A stretch of 64,000 nucleotides of DNA from Nitrincola schmidtii (GTDB lineage Bacteria > Pseudomonadota > Gammaproteobacteria > Pseudomonadales > Balneatricaceae), in contig NZ_WBOL01000002.1 in NCBI RefSeq assembly GCF_008973715.1, positions 1 through 64,000 of the forward strand, read 5' to 3'. The notes under the pieces are model-generated. The model did no database searches, had not been told where the DNA came from, and saw nothing but the letters and a program-made list of their open reading frames with translations. Below are positions 27,926 to 36,729 of this stretch, in pieces (the first letter of the stretch is position 1; every line of letters starts with the position of its first letter). Both the position numbers and the translations under genes were made by a program.

Positions 27926-29431
27926 GTGGATTCTATAAGATCCAATTGTTCTCTTAATCATAGGCCCACTTTGCGTTCTTTAGTCGATCTGATCCGATCA
28001 CCCCTATTATCAGGACAAACACGAAATCTCCCGCGTTACCGAGAGCTGGTACACAGATTTCAACAGGCGATTTTGTCAGGTCAATTGAATGCCGGTGAAC
28101 AGCTTCCCTCCACACGCGAGCTGGCAGAGGAGTTAGGTGTTTCTCGTAACACCATCAAAAATGCCTATGAACTGCTTCATGCCGAGGGATACATAGATAC
28201 CCGCAAGGGGTCGGGTAGCTATGTCGCGAATTTGCCAGAGCATCTTCTACAAAAAACTGATCGATTACCCCTAGCGAAAAACACGCTGAACGTTACGCAT
28301 CTCTCTAGAAGAGCTGACAAGGTTTCAGCTAACTCAGGATTAAAACTTCAACCCGCGATGGCGGCGCTTGATCAGTTTCCCATGCAAGCATGGAAGCGTT
28401 GCGTTAATGTCGCTCAGGCATCGCGCGGTTTGTTGCAGAGCGCGCCTTTAGCTGGGGATGAGTTGTTACGTGAAGCGATTGTTAAACACCTATTGATTCG
28501 ACGTGGTGTTCAGGCAGATTCTTCACAGGTGGTGATTACCTCGGGTTCGCAAGAAGCACTTTATTTAGTCAGTCGATTGCTACTCAAGGCTGGCGATGAG
28601 GTGTTGGTTGAAGCACCTGGCTATCAAGGGACCTATGACGTCGTTGCGCAAACGGGTGCTTGTATCCAATCGATCAGTTGGCAGGCCCTTCAGCAGCAGC
28701 CAGAAAACACATCCAATGCCCGATTATTGTGCTTAACGCCCTCGCGTAATTTTCCGTTAGGGCATACCTTGAGTTTGTCATCAAGACTGACGCTCTTGGC
28801 TTGGGCAGAGCAGCATCAAAGCTGGATATTAGAAGATGATTTTGACTGCGAATTTGCCACTGGACCAGTGGTAAGTGCTTTGCTGGGGCTAAGTCAAAAC
28901 CAATATGCTCGTCAGCGGGTTATTTACACGGGCACTTTCAGTCGTACGGTTTTCCCAGCCTTAAGGCTAGGTTATGTGGTGCTTCCTAAGGAACTGGTAG
29001 AGCCTTTTTTAATTTTGCGTAATCGTGTTGATGGTGGCTTAAGTCGCCTACCACAACATACCTTGGCACACTTTATGTTCAGTGGTGAATATAGTCGACA
29101 TTTGAAAAAAATGCGTCAGCTATATCAGCGAAGACGCGCTGCGATGGAAAAGGCTTTAGCGGCGAGTGATTTAGCTGACTGGCGAATTATCGATGCGGGG
29201 GGAGGCATGTATTTAGTGCTGGCCATGCCAGAAACCAGTGATGATGTAGGGCTCTGTCAGAGTTTAGCTCAACAGGGTTTTGGCGTGCGGCCTTTGTCGG
29301 TATACGACCCATTAACTCGCCAGCCAGGTTTAGTGCTGGGTTTTAGCGCTGAACCTGAAGTAAAACTGGCGAGTTTAGTGATGGAATTAGCCGCGCTGAT
29401 AGGTGCCTATCAAACGGTTCATACCCAGTAG
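27926..29431 (+). CDS. MocR-type regulator (GntR HTH plus aminotransferase-like domain)
   Basis: 501 residues if the GTG at 27926 is used; TTG at 27971 is a serious alternative because the palindromic candidate operator lies at 27927-27944. The winged HTH is at about residues 40-105 (RYRELVHRFQQAILSGQLNA, LPSTRELAEELGVSRNTIK). The rest is a fold-type I aminotransferase domain with SGSQEALYLVSRLLLKAGDE, EDDFDCEF and the PLP-lysine region YTGTFSRTVFPALRLGY, where Ser-Arg occupies the usual Ser-Lys position. MocR proteins use PLP as an effector; here the motif suggests the Schiff-base lysine may be replaced, to be verified by alignment. The 3' end overlaps the PEBP gene by 45 bp. Confidence 0.88.
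   Translation: MDSIRSNCSLNHRPTLRSLVDLIRSPLLSGQTRNLPRYRELVHRFQQAILSGQLNAGEQLPSTRELAEELGVSRNTIKNAYELLHAEGYIDTRKGSGSYVANLPEHLLQKTDRLPLAKNTLNVTHLSRRADKVSANSGLKLQPAMAALDQFPMQAWKRCVNVAQASRGLLQSAPLAGDELLREAIVKHLLIRRGVQADSSQVVITSGSQEALYLVSRLLLKAGDEVLVEAPGYQGTYDVVAQTGACIQSISWQALQQQPENTSNARLLCLTPSRNFPLGHTLSLSSRLTLLAWAEQHQSWILEDDFDCEFATGPVVSALLGLSQNQYARQRVIYTGTFSRTVFPALRLGYVVLPKELVEPFLILRNRVDGGLSRLPQHTLAHFMFSGEYSRHLKKMRQLYQRRRAAMEKALAASDLADWRIIDAGGGMYLVLAMPETSDDVGLCQSLAQQGFGVRPLSVYDPLTRQPGLVLGFSAEPEVKLASLVMELAALIGAYQTVHTQ
27927..27944. promoter_or_regulatory. Candidate MocR operator
   Basis: TGGATTCTA and TAAGATCCA form an 18-bp inverted repeat with 7 of 9 positions symmetric, between the divergent flavin-protein and MocR genes. 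The central TATAAG also resembles a -10 box. Palindromes or repeats in such intergenic regions are typical MocR targets; the assignment is inference. Confidence 0.5.
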
Positions 29432-29863
29432 GTGAGGTTCTGTTTGTTCCAATAGTTCTGCCATGCTCAAGCCTTCAGGCAGATCCAGTTGTTTATCGAA
29501 AGCCAGTATCCAGAAGTAATAGTGATGGACTCCATGACCTTCAGGAGGCATAGGGCCACCATAGCCTAAGTTACCAAAGTCATTTATCCCTGGCGTGCCG
29601 ACATTCGTACCTTCGTCTAGTTGATTTAGGTCTGCGGGTAAGTTGTAAAGAACCCAATGAACAAAACCATAACTGGCATTCTTCACTAAAGGAGCGTCCG
29701 GATCATGGCAAATTATCGCGAAAGACTGAGTACCTTCAGGAATATTGCTCCAGGCTAATGCAGGAGATATATCAGCGCCTTCTCCGGTATGTTGAGTGGC
29801 AATGGCTCCACCTTTGGTAAAGGCTGTGCTGGTCAATTGTAAGCTAGATAGCGCAAAACCCAT
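29387..29863 (-). CDS. YbhB/YbcL-family PEBP-like protein
   Basis: 158 residues from the ATG at 29863, which has AAGGAG 7 bases upstream; the longer frame reading back to 29899 lacks this. It has the phosphatidylethanolamine-binding (Raf kinase inhibitor-like) fold signatures: SPALAWSNIPEGTQSFAIIC, HDPDAPLVKNASYGFVHWVL and the GYGGPMPPEGHGVHHYYF loop. E. coli YbhB and YbcL are bacterial members with no defined reaction. No signal peptide is seen, so it is probably cytoplasmic. Its end overlaps the convergent MocR gene by 45 bp. Confidence 0.9.
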   Translation of the reverse strand: MGFALSSLQLTSTAFTKGGAIATQHTGEGADISPALAWSNIPEGTQSFAIICHDPDAPLVKNASYGFVHWVLYNLPADLNQLDEGTNVGTPGINDFGNLGYGGPMPPEGHGVHHYYFWILAFDKQLDLPEGLSMAELLEQTEPHLLGMNRLIGTYQRG

Positions 29864-30010
29864 CGTAAACTCCTTGATTGAATATGTTGTTTTTAGCACT
29901 TCAGTATTACCTTAGGCGTGGTGTATTTCAAGCCGATCCAAGGTTTCGGCTGCAATCTAGGGATAGTTTTCTGCTACACTAGTTTTTTTAATTCGGTAGA
30001 GTTTCGTTTC

Positions 30011-30751
30011 ATGTCTTCAGAACGTGTCTTTGGGCTGCACGCAGTCAATTCAGTATTAAAACAGGATCCAACGCGCATTAAAGTGATTTTTGTGCAAGAA
30101 GGGCGTACTGATGAACGCTTCAATAGTCTGCTGGAGTTGGCCGCTGCTTCGGGTATTACCGTGCAGAGAAGTGCTCGTAAACGAATGGATATGATGGTTG
30201 AAGGGGTTCACCAGGGTGTCATCGCTGAGTGCAAAGCGATTCAAGCGGCTGATGAGTCTGATCTACAAAAAATACTGGCTGATTTGCCTGATAACGCATT
30301 GTTTTTAATCTTGGATGGCGTAACAGACCCTCACAATTTAGGCGCTTGTTTACGAACAGCTGAAGCCGCGGGTGTGCTAGCGGTCATCGCACCGAAAGAT
30401 AAATCGGCTCCGTTGAACTCAACCGTAAGTAAAGTCGCGTGTGGTGCGGCTGAAATCGTCCCTTACATTCAGGTGACCAACTTGGCTAGAACGATGCAAC
30501 AACTGCAACAAGCGGGCGTCTGGATCACTGGCACCGCGGGAGAAGCTGAGCAGACACTCTATCAAGCCAATTTAAAAGGGCATGCTGCACTTGTGATGGG
30601 TGCAGAAGGGAAAGGCATGCGCCGGTTAACTCGAGAGCATTGCGATCAACTGGTCAAGATTCCGATGTTGGGCAGTATCACCAGTTTGAATGTTTCGGTC
30701 GCTACTGGCGTATGCTTGTTCGAGATGGTTCGTCAGCGCGGTATTGAGTAG
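30011..30751 (+). CDS. rlmB: 23S rRNA (guanosine-2251-2'-O)-methyltransferase
   Basis: SPOUT-family methyltransferase acting on G2251 of 23S rRNA. 246 residues from ATG 30011 (MSSERVFGLHAVNSVL), the standard RlmB start; the frame is open further upstream but that part does not resemble the family. Motifs: FLILDGVTDPHNLGACLRTA (motif 1), ALVMGAEGKGMRRLT (motif 2) and SLNVSVATGVCLFE (motif 3), which together form the knotted SAM site. In enterobacteria it follows rnr; here it is a single-gene unit ended by a long hairpin. Confidence 0.97.
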   Translation: MSSERVFGLHAVNSVLKQDPTRIKVIFVQEGRTDERFNSLLELAAASGITVQRSARKRMDMMVEGVHQGVIAECKAIQAADESDLQKILADLPDNALFLILDGVTDPHNLGACLRTAEAAGVLAVIAPKDKSAPLNSTVSKVACGAAEIVPYIQVTNLARTMQQLQQAGVWITGTAGEAEQTLYQANLKGHAALVMGAEGKGMRRLTREHCDQLVKIPMLGSITSLNVSVATGVCLFEMVRQRGIE

Positions 30752-30766
30752 ACCGAGAACCTAAAT

Positions 30767-30820
30767 AAACAGCCAGACCCTTGTCAGGTTAAAATCCTGA
30801 AAAGGGCCTGGCTGTTTTGT
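30767..30820. terminator. Long bidirectional terminator between rlmB and ackA
   Basis: AAACAGCCAG-ACCCTTGTCAGG pairs with CCTGAAAAGGG-CCTGGCTGTTT, a hairpin of over 20 bp with two mismatches, flanked by T-rich tails (TTTTGTTT on the plus strand; TTTAGG on the minus strand). It serves the two convergent genes. Confidence 0.85.
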
Positions 30821-30866
30821 TTAATCCGTCAATCTATAGAGTCAATCGATTGATGTGTAAAGCGAC

Positions 30867-32051
30867 TTAGTGAATTTTTGCGAGCGTGTGCATCGCAATC
30901 ATCATCTCTTCATCGGTTGGAATGACACGTAACGCGATCGATGAAGTGTCACTATTGATCATCATCGCGTTTTTGCTATTGGCTTCTGCATCGAGTTCGG
31001 CACCGAGCCATGCACAGCGCTCAACCACACGTGAACGCACATCAGCATCATTTTCGCCTACACCACCGGTAAAGACGATCTGTTCGATGCCGCCCATCGC
31101 AGCCGCTAAGCGACCTGCTTCTTCTGCAATACGCAAACAGAAAAGGTCGATCGCTTCTTCTGCATGAGGATGTTTGGCTTTATGCAGTTCTAGCATCTCT
31201 GAACTGATACCGCCTGAAACGCCATACCAGCCACTTTCTTTGTAAAGTATGGCTTCAATCTCATCGATATTCATCGAATATTCGCGCATCAAGTAAAGCA
31301 ATACACCGGGATCGATATTACCGCAGCGGCTACCCATCGGTAGACCTTCTACGGCGGTGAAGCCCATGCTGGAGGCAACCGATTTCTCATTAGCGATACC
31401 GCACATGCTGGCGCCAGCACCTAAATGACAGACCACGGTTTTCAATTGGCTGGCATCGGATTGACGTAATTGATGCACGATAAATTCGTACGACAAACCA
31501 TGAAAACCGTACTTCATCACGCCTTCATCACTAAGACGGCGGGGGATAGCATAGAGGCGTTCAAGTCTGGATTGACTGGTATGAAACATGGTATCGAAAC
31601 AGCCTACCGCAGGCAGTTCAGGTAACAGGTTGCGGATCGCTTCAATCAGTTTTAAGTTGTACGGCTGATGCAGTGGAGCCAGTGGGATAAACTGCAGTAA
31701 TTGGCTGCTAATTTCTTCAGTGATAGTCACTGGCGCACTGAACTCATTGCCCCCATGAACGATGCGATGACCGGTGGCAATCAGTTGATGACCAACAAAG
31801 GTGGCGTTCAACCAGGTCAATACTTCATTAAGTGCTGCCTGATGGCGTTGTTCACGACCGACTGCATTCATATCAATCGTTTTAGATTCTAATGAAGTAC
31901 CAGAAGCATTCGCTGCACTAAAACGTACGCCATCGCCTAACAGATTGCCCAGTTTGATGACGCACAGGTTTTCTAAACCCTCTGCGGTAACCTGATAAAG
32001 GCCACATTTCAGACTGGAAGACCCACCATTCACGGTTAGCAAGGTTTTCAT
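30867..32051 (-). CDS. ackA: Acetate kinase
   Basis: Interconverts acetyl phosphate + ADP and acetate + ATP. 394 residues from the ATG at 32051 (MKTLLTVNGGSSSLKCGLY); the frame extends upstream but the ASKHA N-terminal motif NGGSSSLK fixes the start. Also visible: TGHRIVHGGNEFSAP, CFDTMFHTSQ, YGFHGLSYEF, VVCHLGAGASMCGI and IVFTGGVGENDADVR. The ATG lies 1 base after the stop of the upstream phosphotransacetylase gene, so the two form an operon for acetate overflow or assimilation. Confidence 0.97.
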   Translation of the reverse strand: MKTLLTVNGGSSSLKCGLYQVTAEGLENLCVIKLGNLLGDGVRFSAANASGTSLESKTIDMNAVGREQRHQAALNEVLTWLNATFVGHQLIATGHRIVHGGNEFSAPVTITEEISSQLLQFIPLAPLHQPYNLKLIEAIRNLLPELPAVGCFDTMFHTSQSRLERLYAIPRRLSDEGVMKYGFHGLSYEFIVHQLRQSDASQLKTVVCHLGAGASMCGIANEKSVASSMGFTAVEGLPMGSRCGNIDPGVLLYLMREYSMNIDEIEAILYKESGWYGVSGGISSEMLELHKAKHPHAEEAIDLFCLRIAEEAGRLAAAMGGIEQIVFTGGVGENDADVRSRVVERCAWLGAELDAEANSKNAMMINSDTSSIALRVIPTDEEMMIAMHTLAKIH

Positions 32052-32052
32052 A

Positions 32053-33018
32053 TCAGCTTTCCTTTTCTGGGTGATACACCATGTGAGAAGCCATCGCACA
32101 CGATGCGAGGCGTCCTAGGGTACCTTCTGCACGGCTGGTTAATATGATAGGTACTTTTGCACCCACCGCTAGACCGGCAGATTTAGCCCCTGCTAAGTAA
32201 ATCAGCTGCTTGGCGATCATATTGGCTGATTCAAGGTCTGGCGCAAGCAGAATGTCAGCTTCACCTGATACCGGAGAGTCGATATGTTTATCGATAGCTG
32301 CTTGCAAAGAAATTGCGTTATCAAAAGCCAATGGGCCATCTAAAATAGCCCCCGTGATTTGACGACGATCAGCCATCTTGCAAAGCGCAGCGGCGTCAAT
32401 CGTGCTTTGCATGGTCGGTTTAACTTTTTCAACCGCCGCAAGAATAGCCACTTTGGGCTTATGGATGCCGAGCGAGTGGCAGAAATTAATCGCATTCTGC
32501 ACGATGTCGCGTTTAGTCAGTAAATCAGGTGCCACGTTAATAGCCGCATCGGTAATGACTAGCGGTTTGTGGTAATTCGGAATATCAAATACCCAGACGT
32601 GACTTAAACGACGCTCAGTTCGGATGCCTTTGGTTTTGTTGATAACCGCAGCTAAAAGTTCTGACGTGCCTAGGCTACCTTTCATTAGAGCAACCGCTTC
32701 TGCACTTCGAACAAGTGCACAGGCCCGTTCAGCCGCTTCATGGCTGTGCTCTGTGTTTACGATTTCATAAGGTGATAAGTCGATGCCTTCAATTTCAGCA
32801 GCGGCACGAATTTTATGCTCTGGACCGACTAAAAGAGGCTCAATTAAACCTTGTTCGGCTGCTTCGATAGCACCCATTAAGCTGTTGTGATCTACCGGAT
32901 GAACAACGGCAGTTCGAATGGGAGTGGCTTGACGAGCTTGTTCGATAAAAAATTCCAGCTGATCATGAACGGGCGGGCGTTCTTTTTTCAAGCTAGAGGT
33001 TGGGTTAAATTCACTCAT
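32053..33018 (-). CDS. Phosphate acetyltransferase (short type)
   Basis: Makes acetyl phosphate and CoA from acetyl-CoA and phosphate. 321 residues of the PTA/PTB fold, with GLIEPLLVGPEHKIRAAAEI near residues 55-74, ITDAAINVAPDL, and the C-terminal VPIILTSRAEGTLGRLAS. It lacks the N-terminal domains of E. coli Pta (714 aa) and the MaoC-like domain of the bifunctional enzymes. A phosphate butyryltransferase activity cannot be excluded by sequence, but coupling to acetate kinase makes phosphotransacetylase likely. First gene of the two-gene operon. Confidence 0.9.
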   Translation of the reverse strand: MSEFNPTSSLKKERPPVHDQLEFFIEQARQATPIRTAVVHPVDHNSLMGAIEAAEQGLIEPLLVGPEHKIRAAAEIEGIDLSPYEIVNTEHSHEAAERACALVRSAEAVALMKGSLGTSELLAAVINKTKGIRTERRLSHVWVFDIPNYHKPLVITDAAINVAPDLLTKRDIVQNAINFCHSLGIHKPKVAILAAVEKVKPTMQSTIDAAALCKMADRRQITGAILDGPLAFDNAISLQAAIDKHIDSPVSGEADILLAPDLESANMIAKQLIYLAGAKSAGLAVGAKVPIILTSRAEGTLGRLASCAMASHMVYHPEKES

Positions 33019-33103
33019 GGTCTGACTCCTTAATTGTCACAGTACATCATCATAGCAGAGATTTACTAAAATGGCGCACTGCAACAAAAGAGTCAGTTAA
33101 GTT

Positions 33104-33469
33104 TTATACAGGGACCTTTAAGGTGTCCTGATAGGGTGGCCAGCCAAGTGGTTTTCCACCCAGTAAATGCAAGTGAATATGGTACACGGTTTGACCACCA
33201 TGACTATTGCAGTTAAACACGGTTCGATAGCCGTCCGCTGCAAAACCGTATTCTTCAGCCAGTTTCGCTGCAACCCAATGAAGGTGTCCAACGGTTTCTC
33301 GATCTTCAGAAGAAACATCATTTAACGTCGCTATGTGCTTGCGAGGGATGATCAACGCATGAAAGGGCGCTTGTGGATTAATGTCCATAAACGCCATTGC
33401 CAGATCATCTTGATAGATGATGTTCGCTGGAATATCACCGGCCACGATTTTGCAGAATAAACAATCCAT
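33104..33469 (-). CDS. hinT: HIT-family nucleotide hydrolase HinT
   Basis: Purine nucleoside phosphoramidase of 121 residues. The catalytic triad motif HIHLHLLGG is at 97-105 (His97, His99, His101), with His99 the expected nucleophile. N-terminal CLFCKIVAG and the PRKHIATLND segment are typical of the HinT branch. It lies 26 bp downstream of purD on the same strand, so it is probably co-transcribed. Confidence 0.96.
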   Translation of the reverse strand: MDCLFCKIVAGDIPANIIYQDDLAMAFMDINPQAPFHALIIPRKHIATLNDVSSEDRETVGHLHWVAAKLAEEYGFAADGYRTVFNCNSHGGQTVYHIHLHLLGGKPLGWPPYQDTLKVPV

Positions 33470-33495
33470 CAGTGACTCCTGTTATTTTTTAAAAG

Positions 33496-34785
33496 CTATT
33501 GCTGTTTTTGTTCACGAGCGATGGCGCGATAGCCAATGTCGTGTCGATAAAACATATCTTGCCAGCGAACTTGATGCACGGCTTCATAAGCACGTTGCTG
33601 TGCGTCACTGACACTTTGACCCAAGGCTGTCGCACAAAGAACACGTCCACCGGCAGTCACGACTTTGCCATCTTTCAGCGCAGTGCCTGCATGGAAGATC
33701 TTGGAGTCATCCGCTTCGCTTTGGGGTAGTTCTATCTCGTCACCTTTACGGTAGTCGCCTGGGTATCCTCCGGCGGCTAACACCACACCGACTGCGGGAC
33801 GGATATCCCATTCAGCGGTCACTTGATCTAAACGCTTATCCAGCGCAGCCAAGCAAAGATCCGCCAGGCTCGTTTGCAAGCGCATCATAATCGGCTGAGT
33901 TTCAGGGTCACCAAAACGGCAGTTGTATTCAATCACTTTGGGTGCGCCATCGGGTGTGATCATTAAGCCAGCATAGAGGAAGCCGGTATAAGGGTTTCCT
34001 TCAGCTGCCATGCCTTCAACGGTTGGCATAATCACTTCTTTCATGACACGATCATGGACTTCGGCGGTCACCACCGGCGCGGGAGAATATGCACCCATGC
34101 CACCGGTATTAGGACCTGTATCCGCATCGCCAACACGTTTATGGTCTTGACTGGTTGCCATAGGCAAAACGTTTTTACCATCGACCATGACAATGAAAGA
34201 GGCTTCTTCACCTTCTAAAAATTCTTCAATGACGACACGGTGACCAGCGTCACCAAATGCATTACCTGCTAGCATGTCGCGTACCGCATCTTCTGCTTCT
34301 TCTAGCGTCATGGCAACGATAACGCCTTTACCAGCAGCAAGGCCATCCGCCTTGATGACAATCGGTGCGCCCTGTTCACGCAAGTAGGCTAGTGCTGGCT
34401 CTATTTCCGTAAAGTTTTGATAAGCACCCGTTGGGATGTTGTGTCGAGCTAAGAAGTCTTTAGTGAAGACTTTCGACCCTTCGAGTTGTGCAGCAGCAGC
34501 TGAAGGACCAAAGATTTTTAAACCTTTCGCTTCAAACGCATCCACGACGCCTGAAACCAGCGGGGCTTCAGGTCCAACAATTGTCAGCGCAATCGCGTTT
34601 TCTTCAGCAAACTGAATCAAGCCCTCTTTGTCCATCACATCGATCGCGACATTGCTGACTTTGTTTTCTGTTGCTGTTCCAGCATTGCCGGGAGCAACAA
34701 AGACCTGTGCCACTTTTTCATCACGCGCTACGGCCCAAGCCAGAGCATGTTCACGACCGCCAGAACCAATAATCAGTACGTTCAT
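33496..34785 (-). CDS. purD: Phosphoribosylamine-glycine ligase
   Basis: Second step of purine synthesis: joins phosphoribosylamine and glycine using ATP. 429 residues, the standard length. N-terminal VLIIGSGGREHALAWA, then the ATP-grasp core with IVIKADGLAAGKGVIVAMT, EEFLEGEEASFIVMVDG, and YNCRFGDPETQPIM for metal and ATP binding. It lies 13 bp downstream of purH, the conserved purHD order. Confidence 0.98.
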   Translation of the reverse strand: MNVLIIGSGGREHALAWAVARDEKVAQVFVAPGNAGTATENKVSNVAIDVMDKEGLIQFAEENAIALTIVGPEAPLVSGVVDAFEAKGLKIFGPSAAAAQLEGSKVFTKDFLARHNIPTGAYQNFTEIEPALAYLREQGAPIVIKADGLAAGKGVIVAMTLEEAEDAVRDMLAGNAFGDAGHRVVIEEFLEGEEASFIVMVDGKNVLPMATSQDHKRVGDADTGPNTGGMGAYSPAPVVTAEVHDRVMKEVIMPTVEGMAAEGNPYTGFLYAGLMITPDGAPKVIEYNCRFGDPETQPIMMRLQTSLADLCLAALDKRLDQVTAEWDIRPAVGVVLAAGGYPGDYRKGDEIELPQSEADDSKIFHAGTALKDGKVVTAGGRVLCATALGQSVSDAQQRAYEAVHQVRWQDMFYRHDIGYRAIAREQKQQ

Positions 34786-34798
34786 ATTAACCCCTTAA

Positions 34799-36394
34799 TT
34801 AGTGTCGGAAGTGACGCATGCCAGTGAAGACCATTGCCATGCCATGTTCATTGGCGGCATCGATGACTTCTTGATCACGCATGGAACCGCCGGGTTGAAT
34901 TACGGCAGTAATTCCGGACTCTGCCGCTGAGTCGATACCATCACGGAAGGGGAAGAAAGCATCTGATGCCATCACAGAACCTTTGACTTCTAACCCTTCA
35001 TCCGCAGCTTTGATGGCAGCGATACGGGCTGAATAAACACGGCTCATCTGTCCTGCACCGATACCGACAGTTTGACCATCGCGGGCATAGACAATCGCAT
35101 TGGATTTCACAAACTTGGCGACTTCCCAGCAGAAGAGTAGGTCGCGAATTTCTTGCTCAGTAGGCTGGCGCTCGGTGACGATTTTTAATTGAGAAACATC
35201 GATCATGCCAATGTCACGATCTTGAACCAGTAGACCACCGTTCACACGTTTATAGTCAAGACCTGCACTGCGTTGAACATCCCATTGTCCACATTCCAGT
35301 AAGCGAACATTGGGTTTGCTAGCAACGATTTCAGACGCTTCTGGGCTGACTTTAGGCGCGATGATCACTTCGACAAATTGACGATCCACAATGGCTTGAG
35401 CTGTTTTGCCGTCCAGTTCACGGTTGAAGGCGATGATGCCACCGAATGCTGAAGTAGGATCGGTTTGGAAAGCACGATTGTAGGCTTCCAAGAGGTTTTC
35501 ACCGATAGCCACACCACAAGGGTTCGCATGTTTGACGATTACACATGCCGGATCTTGGAAGGGTTTAACACACTCAAGTGCGGCATCGGTATCGGCGACG
35601 TTGTTGTAAGATAGAGCTTTACCTTGAACCTGACGAGCGGTCGCAACGGATGGTTCAGAAGGATTGGCTTCTACATAAAACGCAGCTTTTTGATGCGGAT
35701 TTTCGCCATAACGCATCTCTTGCGCTTTAATAAACTGCGTATTAAATGTGCGAGGGAAGTTGGTCGGTTCGATCTCTTCACCTTCGCTGACGGAATCCGT
35801 CATCGTACCCAGGTAATTGGCAATCATGCCATCGTAAGCGGCCGTATGCTCAAACGCTTTAACCGCTAGGTCAAAGCGCGTAGCGTAGGTTAATCCTTTT
35901 TGTGCATCCAGTTCCGCAATGACATGTGCATAGTCAGTAGCGTTGACCACGATGGCGACATCTTTATGGTTCTTCGCGGCAGAGCGAACCATGGTCGGAC
36001 CACCAATATCAATGTTTTCGATCGCCATCGCAAGGTCACAGTCTGGACGTGCAATGGTGGCCGCGAAGGGATAAAGGTTCACCACAACGATATCAATCGG
36101 AGCAATAGCATGTTCCTGCATGATCGCATCATCTTGGCCACGACGACCTAAGATGCCGCCATGAATTTTTGGATGCAAGGTTTTCACCCGGCCATCCATC
36201 ATTTCTGGAAAACCAGTGTGATCCGAGACTTCGATCGCATCGATACCTGTTTCTTTCAGTAGTTTGTATGTACCACCGGTGGAGAGAATTTCAACGCCAC
36301 GCTCGCTAAGGGCTTTGGCGAAATCGGTGATGCCGGTTTTGTCAGAGACACTAATCAAGGCTCTGCGAACTGGAGTAACTGGAAGTTGAGACAT
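34799..36394 (-). CDS. purH: Bifunctional AICAR transformylase / IMP cyclohydrolase
   Basis: Last two steps of IMP synthesis. 531 residues. The N-terminal cyclohydrolase domain ([46 protein letters not shown]) covers about residues 1-195; the C-terminal transformylase has [13 protein letters not shown], the catalytic lysine-histidine pair in [10 protein letters not shown], and [22 protein letters not shown] near the end. It starts 31 bp after the fis stop, so fis-purH may be one transcript, as in Pseudomonas. Confidence 0.98.
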   Translation of the reverse strand: MSQLPVTPVRRALISVSDKTGITDFAKALSERGVEILSTGGTYKLLKETGIDAIEVSDHTGFPEMMDGRVKTLHPKIHGGILGRRGQDDAIMQEHAIAPIDIVVVNLYPFAATIARPDCDLAMAIENIDIGGPTMVRSAAKNHKDVAIVVNATDYAHVIAELDAQKGLTYATRFDLAVKAFEHTAAYDGMIANYLGTMTDSVSEGEEIEPTNFPRTFNTQFIKAQEMRYGENPHQKAAFYVEANPSEPSVATARQVQGKALSYNNVADTDAALECVKPFQDPACVIVKHANPCGVAIGENLLEAYNRAFQTDPTSAFGGIIAFNRELDGKTAQAIVDRQFVEVIIAPKVSPEASEIVASKPNVRLLECGQWDVQRSAGLDYKRVNGGLLVQDRDIGMIDVSQLKIVTERQPTEQEIRDLLFCWEVAKFVKSNAIVYARDGQTVGIGAGQMSRVYSARIAAIKAADEGLEVKGSVMASDAFFPFRDGIDSAAESGITAVIQPGGSMRDQEVIDAANEHGMAMVFTGMRHFRH

Positions 36395-36425
36395 AAAATA
36401 CTCGGATCAAATTGGATTTCAGGAA

Positions 36426-36713
36426 TTACAGAAGACCGTATTGCTTCAATTTTTTGCGCAGCGTACCACGGTTTAGACCAAGCAGTTCAGACGCTTTAGT
36501 CTGATTGTCTTTGGTGTAGGCCATTACGCTTTCAAATAAGGGCGCTTCGATTTCAGATAACACCATCTGATACACATCTGTCACGGGCTGCCCATCTAAC
36601 TGTTTGAAGTAGCTGGTCATTGACTGATGCACATTGTCTCTCAACGTCTGTGGTGGCGTTGTCGGTTGTACCAGGCGTATGTCTTTCACAAGTTTATCAT
36701 CCATTGCGTTCAT
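36426..36713 (-). CDS. fis: DNA-binding protein Fis
   Basis: Nucleoid-associated protein of 95 residues, near the E. coli length of 98. The C-terminal HTH ASELLGLNRGTLRKKLKQYG (about residues 74-93) is nearly invariant in the family, and the middle YMVLSEIEAPLFESVM-type helices form the dimer core. It follows dusB by 16 bp; dusB-fis is the widely conserved arrangement. Confidence 0.97.
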   Translation of the reverse strand: MNAMDDKLVKDIRLVQPTTPPQTLRDNVHQSMTSYFKQLDGQPVTDVYQMVLSEIEAPLFESVMAYTKDNQTKASELLGLNRGTLRKKLKQYGLL

Positions 36714-36729
36714 AGGCTTAATCCTGATG

